Origin: Actinomycetes bacterium
GTDB lineage: Bacteria; Actinomycetota; Thermoleophilia; Solirubrobacterales; 70-9
Length of the DNA stretch: 64,000 nt
Reading direction: 5' to 3'
Assembly (NCBI GenBank): GCA_016861045.1
Contig: BOKP01000002.1
Span: forward strand, 496,001 to 560,000
The position numbers and the translations under genes were made by a program. Shown one piece after another: positions 55,924 to 64,000 of the stretch. The notes below the pieces were generated by a model. It saw only the letters and a program-made list of their open reading frames with translations. It did no database searches and was not told the origin of the DNA. Position 1 is the stretch's first letter. Every line of letters starts with the position of its first letter.

Positions 55924-58077
55924 ATGACCGTCACCAGGGCCCGCAAGCACAACCTCAGCGCCGCCAGCTGGAGCGCCGATGGTCGCTCGATCGAGACCGG
56001 CGACCTCCGCGACGCCGGCAACCATCCCTATGCCGCGAACGTCTTCTCGCCGGCGGTCCAGAGGGAGCGGCTCTCGAAGGAGACCTACGAGCGCCTGAAC
56101 GAGACGCTGGCGTCGGGAGCCGCCCTCGACCCCTCCCTGGCCGACGAGGTCGCCCACGCGATGAAGGAGTGGGCCCTCGAGCACGGAGCGACCCACTACA
56201 CGCACATGTTCCAGCCGCTGACCGGGCTGACCGCCGAGAAGCACGACTCGTTCTTCGAGCCCGGCCGGGACGGGGAGGCGATCGCGCGCCTCTCCGGCAG
56301 CGAGCTGATCCAGGGCGAGCCGGACGCCTCCTCGTTCCCGACCGGAGGCATCCGCGCGACGTTCGAGGCCCGCGGCTACACGGCCTGGGACCCGACGAGC
56401 CCGGCCTTCCTGCTCGAGAACCCGAACGGCGTCCTGCTCTGCATCCCGACCGCGTTCGCGTCGTGGACGGGCGAGGCGCTCGACGCGAAGATCCCGCTGC
56501 TGCGCTCGATGGACGCGCTCTCGAACTCCGCCGTCAACGCGCTGCGCCTGCTCGGCGACCACGAGACCAAGCGCGTCTTCACGACGGTCGGGCCCGAGCA
56601 GGAGTACTTCCTGATCGACGAGCAGTACTACTTCGAGCGTCCCGACCTGGTCACGACCGGCCGGACGCTGTTCGGCGCCCGGCCGCCGAAGGGCCACGAG
56701 CTCGACGACCACTACTTCGGCTCGATCCCGGAGCGGATCCTCGCCTGCATGCTCGAGACCGAGCGCGAGCTGGTCAAGCTCGGGGTGCCGGTCAAGACCC
56801 GCCACAACGAGGTCGCGCCGGGCCAGTACGAGGTCGCGCCGATCTTCGAGAACTCGAACGTCGGATCCGACAACCAGCAGCTGACGATGCAGATCATGCA
56901 GAACGTCGCCCGCCGCTACGGGCTCGTCTGCCTGCTGCACGAGAAGCCGTTCGCCGGCGTCAACGGGTCCGGCAAGCACAACAACTGGTCGATGAGCACC
57001 GACACCGGGACGAACCTGATGGACCCCGGCGAGACCCCGGCCGAGAACGCGAGCTTCGTGTTCTTCTGCACGGCGGTCATCCAGGCGGTCAACAAGCACC
57101 AGGGCCTCCTGCGCGCCTCGGTCGCGAACATCGGGCAGGACCACCGCCTCGGGGCGAACGAGGCGCCTCCGGCGATCATCTCGATCTTCCTCGGCGCCGA
57201 GCTCGACAAGGCGTTCGAGTCGATCGTCTCCGGCGAGGGCAGCGGCGTCACCGAGGATGCGACGCTGGGGCTCGGGACCCCGGTCCTGCCGCCGCTGCCG
57301 ATGCACGGCGGCGATCGCAACCGGACCTCGCCGTTCGCGTTCACGGGCAACAAGTTCGAGTTCCGGGCGCTCGGATCGAGCATGTCGATCGCGTTCCCGA
57401 ACACCGTCCTGAACACGATCGTCGCCGAGGCCATCGACGACCTCGCCGACAAGCTGAAGGCGCGGATCGACGCCGGCGAGGAGGTCGGCCCGGCCGTCGC
57501 CGACGTGGTCACCGAGAGCTATTCGGCCAACCGGCAGGTCTGCTTCGACGGCGACAACTACGCGGAGGAGTGGCACGCCGAAGCCCAGGCCCGCGGGCTC
57601 AAGAACCTGCGGACGACGCCCGACGCCCTGCCCGAGGTCATCGCGCCCGCCACCGTCGCCGCGTTCGAGCGCTACAACGTCCTCTCCAGGCGCGAGCTCG
57701 AGGCGCGCTTCGAGGTCTGGGTCGAGCAGTACTCGGTCCGCGCCAACATCGAGGCGGAGACGGCGTGCTCGATCGCGAAGACGATGCTGCTGCCGGCGGC
57801 GATCCGCTACGCGACCGAGGTCGACGCCGCCCGGATCGAGGGTGTCGCGGCGGAGCTGCGGTCGCTGGTCGAGCAGTTCGTGACCAGGATCCAGGAGCTC
57901 GAGCGGGCCAACGTCTATCCGGACGGGCTCGAGGGCATCGAGCTGGCCGAGTACGCGCGCGACGAGCAGCTCGTGCGGATGGCCGAGGTCAGGGAGGTCG
58001 CCGACGCCCTCGAGCTGATCGTCGCCGACGACCTCTGGCCGCTGCCGAAGTACAGCGAGATCCTGTTCATCAAATAG
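55924..58077 (+). CDS. glnN: type III glutamine synthetase
   Basis: [88 protein letters not shown]. Confidence 0.94.
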   Translation: MTVTRARKHNLSAASWSADGRSIETGDLRDAGNHPYAANVFSPAVQRERLSKETYERLNETLASGAALDPSLADEVAHAMKEWALEHGATHYTHMFQPLTGLTAEKHDSFFEPGRDGEAIARLSGSELIQGEPDASSFPTGGIRATFEARGYTAWDPTSPAFLLENPNGVLLCIPTAFASWTGEALDAKIPLLRSMDALSNSAVNALRLLGDHETKRVFTTVGPEQEYFLIDEQYYFERPDLVTTGRTLFGARPPKGHELDDHYFGSIPERILACMLETERELVKLGVPVKTRHNEVAPGQYEVAPIFENSNVGSDNQQLTMQIMQNVARRYGLVCLLHEKPFAGVNGSGKHNNWSMSTDTGTNLMDPGETPAENASFVFFCTAVIQAVNKHQGLLRASVANIGQDHRLGANEAPPAIISIFLGAELDKAFESIVSGEGSGVTEDATLGLGTPVLPPLPMHGGDRNRTSPFAFTGNKFEFRALGSSMSIAFPNTVLNTIVAEAIDDLADKLKARIDAGEEVGPAVADVVTESYSANRQVCFDGDNYAEEWHAEAQARGLKNLRTTPDALPEVIAPATVAAFERYNVLSRRELEARFEVWVEQYSVRANIEAETACSIAKTMLLPAAIRYATEVDAARIEGVAAELRSLVEQFVTRIQELERANVYPDGLEGIELAEYARDEQLVRMAEVREVADALELIVADDLWPLPKYSEILFIK

Positions 58078-58326
58078 GGAGACGAACCCCGGCGGAGCGC
58101 TCCGGCACCCGCCGGATCGCCGGCGGACCGCGCCGGGCCCACTCGCCCGCCGAGATGCGAATCAGGGCCCCCGGGGAGCACCGATTCGCACCTCGCCTCC
58201 GATCTGGCGAGCCCCGGCGCAGGCGGCGCGACCCGGGCGTCCCGCGGTGAGAGCGCGGGCGCGACCCGAGCGCCCGGCCGGCCCCCGCTGGCGCTGCCGA
58301 CCGCAACGCAATAGGGTCGGGACCCC

Positions 58327-58713
58327 ATGGCCGAGCCCGTCGACGCCGAGCAGCTCGACCCGGAGGCATTCCGGGAGTTCCTCGAGCGTTCGCGGACGGG
58401 GGACGACGGGCCGGTCGTGATGCTCAACCTGCTGGCGTTGAAGCCCGACGGCGGCTTCGACAAGTACATGGAATACGGCGCCGCGGTGGCCCCGATCCTG
58501 GAGGGGATCGGGGGCCGGCCGCTCTACAGCGCCCGGGGCAGCCGGGCGCTGATCGGCGGTGGGCGCGCCTGGGATCTGGTCCTGCTGGTCGAGTATCCGA
58601 GCCGGGCCGCGTTCCTGGAGATGATCGGCTCCCCCGAGTACCGGGAGATCGCCCACCTCCGGACCGAGGCGATCACCGCCTCGGAGCTGCACCCGCTCGA
58701 GCTCGCGGGCTGA
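58327..58713 (+). CDS. DUF1330 domain-containing protein
   Basis: DGPVVMLNLLALKPDGGFDKYMEYGAAVAPILEGIGGRPLYSARGS...VEYPSRAAFLEMIGSPEYREI. Confidence 0.82.
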   Translation: MAEPVDAEQLDPEAFREFLERSRTGDDGPVVMLNLLALKPDGGFDKYMEYGAAVAPILEGIGGRPLYSARGSRALIGGGRAWDLVLLVEYPSRAAFLEMIGSPEYREIAHLRTEAITASELHPLELAG

Positions 58714-58768
58714 GCCGGGGCCGGGCGCCCGTCGGGACGGCTCCGCCCGGCGCCGGGGATCGAGCGGC

Positions 58769-60103
58769 TCAGCCGGCCGGCGCGGCGGCGGCGTCGGCGC
58801 GATCGCGGCCGCTCTCGAGCTCGCGGCCGAGCGCCTTCATGTAGTCGTCGTAGTCGACCTGGATCGTGTGCCGCTTCGATGCGACGTAGCGCCTCCGCAT
58901 CTTCCGCCTGACCTTGGCTATGTCGGCCTCCATCACCGCTCGCGAGGGCAGCTCGAAGCGTCCGCGCAGCGACTCGCCGATCAACGTCGCCTGGCGCTCG
59001 GCGATCGGCATGATCGCCCCGAGCGGCTGGACGAAGCCGATGAAGAACAGGTTCGGGTGCTCGGGGTGGAACATGAACCGGTAAAGCGGCAGCTCGTTGT
59101 CGCCCGCCGACAACAAGTCCTCGTCGAAGAACGGGAACGTGATCCTGTAGCCGGTGCAGTAGACGACGAGATCGGCGTGGACCTCGCTGCCGTCGGCGAA
59201 GCGGACGCGGTCGCCCGCGAGCGCGGCGATGTTCGGCTTCGGCGTGATCGCGCCGTGCGCGAGCCGGTCGAGGATCCGGCCACTGATCGTCGGATGCGCG
59301 TGCGCGAACTTGTGGTCGGGCTCGGGCAGCCCGTAGCTCTCCATGCGGCCGACGTTGAGCCGCAGCAGGCCGCCCATGATCGGGAACCGGATCCAGTGCG
59401 GCAGCCACTCGGCGCCACCGATCTGATCCACCGGCCTGCCGAACAGGTACTTGGGGATCACGTAGGCGCCGCGCCGCGCCGCCAGGTAGGTGCTGCGCGC
59501 GTGGTAGGAGGCATCGACGGCGATGTCCATCGCCGAGTTGCCCATGCCGAGGACGACGACGTCCTTGCCGGCGACCTGGGTCTCCTCCTTGTAGTCGTGG
59601 GAGTGCATCTGCTCGCCGGCGAAGCCCTCGCCGCCGGGGAAGGGCGGCTCGGGCCAGCGCGGGTCCCAGTGGTGGCCGTTGGCGACGACGACCGCGTCGT
59701 AGGCCTCGGTCCCGCCCTCGGTCGTCCGCACCTCCCAGCGGCCGTCGCCGCGGCGCTCGACGTGGTCGACCCCGACCCCGAAGCGGATCCTGTCGCGGAA
59801 GCCGAAGTGGTCGACGTAGTCGTCGAAGTAGCGGGCGATGTGGTCGTGGCGGGGGAAGTCCGGATACGACTTCGGCATCGGATAGTCCGCGTACTCCATC
59901 CGCTCCCGCGACGTGTTGATGTGCAGGGAGCGGTACGAGGACGAGATCCCGTTCCGGTTCCGGAACACCCAGTTGCCGCCGACCCGATCGGAGAGCTCGT
60001 AGCAATCGAACGGCAACCCGCGATCGTGCAGCGCCTTGGCGCCGGCGATGCCGCTGGAGCCGGCACCGATGATGCAGGTTGTCGGGGCTTCGCCGCTGTC
60101 CAC
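58769..60103 (-). CDS. flavin-containing monooxygenase / NAD(P)-binding protein
   Basis: TCIIGAGSSGIAGAKALHDRGLPFDCYELSDRVGGNWVFRN; VVVLGMGNSAMDIAVDASYHA; CTGYRITFPFFD. Confidence 0.92.
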   Translation of the reverse strand: MDSGEAPTTCIIGAGSSGIAGAKALHDRGLPFDCYELSDRVGGNWVFRNRNGISSSYRSLHINTSRERMEYADYPMPKSYPDFPRHDHIARYFDDYVDHFGFRDRIRFGVGVDHVERRGDGRWEVRTTEGGTEAYDAVVVANGHHWDPRWPEPPFPGGEGFAGEQMHSHDYKEETQVAGKDVVVLGMGNSAMDIAVDASYHARSTYLAARRGAYVIPKYLFGRPVDQIGGAEWLPHWIRFPIMGGLLRLNVGRMESYGLPEPDHKFAHAHPTISGRILDRLAHGAITPKPNIAALAGDRVRFADGSEVHADLVVYCTGYRITFPFFDEDLLSAGDNELPLYRFMFHPEHPNLFFIGFVQPLGAIMPIAERQATLIGESLRGRFELPSRAVMEADIAKVRRKMRRRYVASKRHTIQVDYDDYMKALGRELESGRDRADAAAAPAG

Positions 60104-60155
60104 TCCCGCTCTGGCGTCGGAGGTTACCCACCGCGGGGTCTGTCACGATCCCGCG

Positions 60156-61700
60156 GTGGGACCTGATCGCCTCGCCGCGACGAGCGGCCTCGTCGCGGCC
60201 CTGGCCGCCCTCGCCCTGGCGATCGCGCCGGCGGCGGGCGCGGCCTTCGAGCCCGGCGCCGAATCGGCCCACGATCCGATCTATCCGCAGGTCGGAAACG
60301 GCGGCTACGACGTCCTCCATTACGCGATCGAGCTCGACTACGACCCGGCGTCGAACCGCCTCGGGGCCGGGACGAGGACGACGATCACCGCCCGGGCGAC
60401 CCAGGACCTGTCTCGGTTCAGCCTCGATTTCCAACGCGAGCTCGAGCTCGACTCCGTCACCGTCGACGGCGTGCCCGCGGCGCGGGCGGCGCGGCGGGAC
60501 GCGCGACCGCGCCTGAGCCGGGACCCCGCCGTGACCCAGCCGGCGAAGCTGACCGTGACACCGGCCGCGGGGATCGAGCGCGGGGCGAGCTTCACGGTCG
60601 CCGTCGCCTACCGGGGCCGCCCCGAGCCGATCGTCGATCCCGACGGCTCGTCCGAGGGCTGGCTTCGAGCCTGCTCGGCCCCCGGGGACTGCGACGGCTC
60701 CTACACGGTGAACGAGCCGATCGGGGCCCAGAGCTGGTTCCCCTGCAACAACCACCCATCCGACAAGGCGAGCTTCGAGCTCGCGACCACCGCGCCGTCC
60801 GCCTACACGGCGATCGGTGCCGGCGCGCGGGTATCCCGCGTCGACAACGGCGACGGCACGGCGACGACCACCTGGCGCGAGGACGCGCCGATGGCGCCGT
60901 ACCTGGCGACGGGCACCGTCGGCCGCTTCGACGTCGAGACGGGAGCGATGACCGACCGCACCGGCGGCGCCACGATCGCCACCTTCACCGCGATCGACAG
61001 CGCCGGCGCGCCGGCGCGCAAGGAAGAGGCGCGGCGAGCGGCGGGGCGGATCCCGGCCCTCGTCAACTTCCTCTCGCGACGGCTCGGCCCCTACCCGTTC
61101 GGGACGGTCGGCGTGGTCGCCGACTGGGTGCCGAGCGTCGGCTACGTCCTCGAGAACCAGACCAAGCCGCACTTCCCCGGCACCCGGAAGGGCCCCTACG
61201 TCGGCTCCTCGACCCTGGCGCACGAGCTCGCCCACCAGTGGATGGGCGACAGCATCTCGCCCGCCCGCTGGAGCGCGATCTGGTTCAACGAGGGCTGGGC
61301 GACGCTGATGGAGGTCACCCTCGACCATGCCGAGGGCGCCAGGCAGACCCCGCGCCGGTACTTCCGGACCGTCTACCGCTCGGCTCCGAGAAGGTGGCGG
61401 ATCGCGCCGGCGCGGCTCGACGGCGATCCGCGGCAGCTCTTCAACAGCTTCGTCGTCTACAACCGCCCCGGCGCGATGCTCCAGGGCCTCCGGATGATCC
61501 TCGGCAACGACCGCTTCCGCGCCCTCGCCCGCGACCTCGCGGACCGCTACGCGGGTGGCAACATCGACCGGCCCGGGTTCCTGGCGGCCACGAAGCGGGC
61601 GAGCGGGCTCCGGGGCCGGAAGCTGCGGCGGCTCGGCGACTACGTCCGCCAGTGGCTGCTCTGGGAGCGACGGCCCCGCCTCACCCCCGCCGACTTCTGA
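60156..61700 (+). CDS. secreted M1 family metallopeptidase
   Basis: GTG start, signal peptide; QSWFPCNNHPSDKASFELATTAP; LAHELAHQWMGDSISPARWSAIWFNEGWATLME (HExxH-x18-E). Confidence 0.92.
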   Translation: MGPDRLAATSGLVAALAALALAIAPAAGAAFEPGAESAHDPIYPQVGNGGYDVLHYAIELDYDPASNRLGAGTRTTITARATQDLSRFSLDFQRELELDSVTVDGVPAARAARRDARPRLSRDPAVTQPAKLTVTPAAGIERGASFTVAVAYRGRPEPIVDPDGSSEGWLRACSAPGDCDGSYTVNEPIGAQSWFPCNNHPSDKASFELATTAPSAYTAIGAGARVSRVDNGDGTATTTWREDAPMAPYLATGTVGRFDVETGAMTDRTGGATIATFTAIDSAGAPARKEEARRAAGRIPALVNFLSRRLGPYPFGTVGVVADWVPSVGYVLENQTKPHFPGTRKGPYVGSSTLAHELAHQWMGDSISPARWSAIWFNEGWATLMEVTLDHAEGARQTPRRYFRTVYRSAPRRWRIAPARLDGDPRQLFNSFVVYNRPGAMLQGLRMILGNDRFRALARDLADRYAGGNIDRPGFLAATKRASGLRGRKLRRLGDYVRQWLLWERRPRLTPADF

Positions 61701-61726
61701 CCTGAACGACCAACGGAGGAGGAGCG

Positions 61727-62179
61727 ATGACCGAGAAGTCCGATTTCGACGCCGAGCAATGGGAGCGGATCGCGACCGCCCCCGCGGTCGCGGCGATGTA
61801 CGTGATCACGGCGGAGAAGGGCGGGGCCCTGCGTGAGAGCATGGCCGTCGGCAAGGCCTACTCCGAGGCGCGCGAGAGCTCGACCGGCTCGGCGCTCGTC
61901 GACGAGATCGTCGCCGGCCTCGGCCCCGCCGCCCCCGAGCGCTTCAGCAGCAAGGAGCAGCTCCGGGCGGAGGCGATCGGGATCATCCGCGAGGCCAAGG
62001 AGGAGCTGGCGGCGAAGGGCGACGAGGGCGACGTCTCCGCCTACCGCGACTTCATCCTCGCCGTCGCCCAACGCGTCGCCGAGGCCGACAAGAGCGGCGG
62101 CGTCCTCGGCATCGGGGGTGAGCGGGTGAGCGCGCGCGAGAGCGCCGCGATCGAGGAGATCCGGGCGGCGCTGGCGTGA
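61727..62179 (+). CDS. conserved hypothetical soluble protein
   Basis: ATG preceded by GGAGGAG; compact helical ORF MTEKSDFDAEQWERIATAPAVAAMYVITAEKGG.... Confidence 0.7.
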   Translation: MTEKSDFDAEQWERIATAPAVAAMYVITAEKGGALRESMAVGKAYSEARESSTGSALVDEIVAGLGPAAPERFSSKEQLRAEAIGIIREAKEELAAKGDEGDVSAYRDFILAVAQRVAEADKSGGVLGIGGERVSARESAAIEEIRAALA

Positions 62180-62299
62180 CCCCCGGCGGAATGCCCCGCT
62201 ACGCGTCCGCTCCGCCGGCCCGCCGGCGGAGCGGCACCGGCGCCTAGGCCACGGCACCTCCGGCTTCGCGCCGCGGGGGTGCCGGCAGCGGCAGGCCGC

Positions 62300-63475
62300 C
62301 TATCGGCGGGCCCGGGTCGTGGCCACCGTGGCGGCGATTCGCTCGACGGCGACGCGGAGGAGGCCCGGCGAGGTGCCGGCGTTGAGACGGACGTGGCCGT
62401 CGCCGCCGCGGCCGAACATCGGCCCGGAGCTGAGCGCGAGGCGGCCGCGCTCGAGGATCGGCGCGGCCGGGTCCGGCCCGAGGTCGTAGGCGCCGAGGTC
62501 GATCCAGGCGAGATAGCCGGCGGCGGGCGGGGCCCAGCGCGCATCGGGCAGCAGCTCGGCCAGGAGCGCGCCGAGCAGCTCGCGGTTGTGGGCGAGGACG
62601 GCGACGACCGAGTCGAGCCAGGCGTCGCCGTCGCGATAGGCGGCGGCGGCGGCCAGCGCGCCGAGATGGCCGCAGTGGCGGGCGCCGGCCGGCAGCCCGG
62701 CGGCGGCCGAGCGGGCGGGCTCGCCCGCGGTCACGATCTGCGCGCAGCCGAGCCCCGCGAGGTTGAACGCCTTCGATGCCGACACGAGGGCGATGCCGCG
62801 GGCCCGGGCGGCGTCGGAGACGGTCAGGAAGGGGACGTGCCTCGCCCCGGGGAGGGCGAGCGGCGCGTGGATCTCGTCGGCGAGGACCCAGCCCTCATGC
62901 GCCGCGGCGAGCTCGGCGAGGGCGGCGAGCTCGGTCGACGCCGCCGCGGCGCCGGTCGGGTTCTGCGGGTTGCAGAGCAGGATCGCGCGGGCGCCGGCCG
63001 TGAAGGCGGCGTCGATCCCATCGAGGTCGAGGCGGTGGCCGGGGCCGAGCGGCACCTCGACGAGGCCGCAGCCCGCTTCTCCGACCAGGCTGAAGAACGG
63101 GTGGTAGACGGGCGGGCTGACGATCACGCCGTCACCGGGCGCGAGCAGCGTCCGCAGCAGCTCGGTGAGCCCGGCGACCACTTCGCCGGTCGCGATCACC
63201 TGCCCGGTGTCGATCTCCCAGCCGTGCCGGCGATCGAGGAAGCCAGCGAGCGCCGCGGCGAGGCCGGCGGCGGCCGGGTCCGCGTAGCCGGTGTCGTCGC
63301 GCCCGACCGCCTCCGCGAGCGCGGCGCTGACCGGAGGCGCGAGCGGGAAGTCCATCTCGGCGACCCAGGCCGGGAGCACGTCGGGCCCGAACCGGCTCCA
63401 CTTGACGCTGCGGCGCGCGCGGAGGCGGTCGAGCGCCAGGTCGGTCAGCTCGGGGTCGAGCGCGGCGATCGCCAT
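62300..63475 (-). CDS. MalY/PatB-type pyridoxal-phosphate aminotransferase (cystathionine beta-lyase-like)
   Basis: RSVKWSRFGPDVLPAWVAEMDFPLAPPV; LLCNPQNPTGAAAASTEL; VLADEIHAPLALPG; LVSASKAFNLAGLGCA. Confidence 0.93.
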   Translation of the reverse strand: MAIAALDPELTDLALDRLRARRSVKWSRFGPDVLPAWVAEMDFPLAPPVSAALAEAVGRDDTGYADPAAAGLAAALAGFLDRRHGWEIDTGQVIATGEVVAGLTELLRTLLAPGDGVIVSPPVYHPFFSLVGEAGCGLVEVPLGPGHRLDLDGIDAAFTAGARAILLCNPQNPTGAAAASTELAALAELAAAHEGWVLADEIHAPLALPGARHVPFLTVSDAARARGIALVSASKAFNLAGLGCAQIVTAGEPARSAAAGLPAGARHCGHLGALAAAAAYRDGDAWLDSVVAVLAHNRELLGALLAELLPDARWAPPAAGYLAWIDLGAYDLGPDPAAPILERGRLALSSGPMFGRGGDGHVRLNAGTSPGLLRVAVERIAATVATTRARR

Positions 63476-63565
63476 CGCGCCCAACCTATCGACCGCGATG
63501 GCCCGCCGGTCCCGCGTCTAGGCTGTGCCGCCGATCGGGAACAGCGAGCGGACGGAGGTCGAGGC

Positions 63566-63958
63566 ATGGGCGGAGAGCGGGCGGCGCAACGGGAGGCCGG
63601 AGAGGGCTGGGTCTCGTTCATCGGCGTCCTCTTCGCCCTGCTCGGGGCGTTCAACGCGCTCGACGGCGTCGTCGCCCTCGCCGGCGACGCGCAGTTCCGC
63701 GAGGAGAACCTGTTCTTCGGCGACCTCACGTTCTGGGGCCTGACGCTGCTCGGGATCGGCGCCCTACAGCTGCTCACCGCGGTCCTGATCCTGCGCCGGA
63801 ACGCCAACGGCCAGGGCCTCGGGATCCTCCTCTGCGCCTTCAACCTGATCTGGCAGCTCTTCTTCGTCGCCGTCTTCCCGATCTGGTCGCTGCTGATCAT
63901 CGCCGCCGACGTCCTCATCATCTACGGGCTCTGCATCCACGACCGCCACTTCAAGTAG
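63566..63958 (+). CDS. small multi-pass membrane protein (DUF7144-like)
   Basis: WVSFIGVLFALLGAFNALDGVVALAGDAQFREENLFFGDLTFWGLTLLGIGALQLLTAVLILRRNANGQGLGILL. Confidence 0.75.
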   Translation: MGGERAAQREAGEGWVSFIGVLFALLGAFNALDGVVALAGDAQFREENLFFGDLTFWGLTLLGIGALQLLTAVLILRRNANGQGLGILLCAFNLIWQLFFVAVFPIWSLLIIAADVLIIYGLCIHDRHFK

Positions 63959-64000
63959 CGGCTCCGCCCGCGCCGCCGTGGCGGCGGTGCAGGGCGAGGC

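Overview
64 kb window of very GC-rich actinobacterial chromosome. Gene style and protein composition suggest Thermoleophilia/Solirubrobacterales, but this is inference only. It is almost fully coding, with about 55 genes I can support, two tRNA-Ser genes, one degenerate IS481-like insertion and one fluoride riboswitch. The most notable locus is ~16.30-28.12 kb: a run of 13 plus-strand genes (+ a small membrane protein), nearly all joined by ATGA/TGATG overlaps or gaps of <=3 nt. It encodes acyl-CoA dehydrogenases, two thiolase-fold proteins lacking the usual Cys nucleophile, two DUF35/OB-fold Zn-ribbon proteins, three crotonases (two with altered catalytic Glu positions), a BKACE/DUF849 protein, an amidohydrolase, a TetR regulator and an alcohol dehydrogenase. 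It is divergent from a TPP-enzyme/acyl-CoA dehydrogenase pair, and a palindromic operator overlaps a TTGACA promoter that appears to give a leaderless mRNA. I regard it as a candidate uncharacterised CoA-thioester C-C cleavage pathway. Other items: a fluoride-riboswitch-crcB-crcB operon ending in a triple DUF190 (PII-like) protein; an IS481-type remnant with a 15-bp target duplication at the 3' end of tRNA-Ser(CGA); a FadR-like operator beside a GntR/FadR-type gene; a PhaC-like hydrolase fused to a degenerate acyl-CoA ligase; alkB-tetR without rubredoxin; and several intergenic palindrome families. All assignments come from reading the sequence and the supplied translations; no database search was run.
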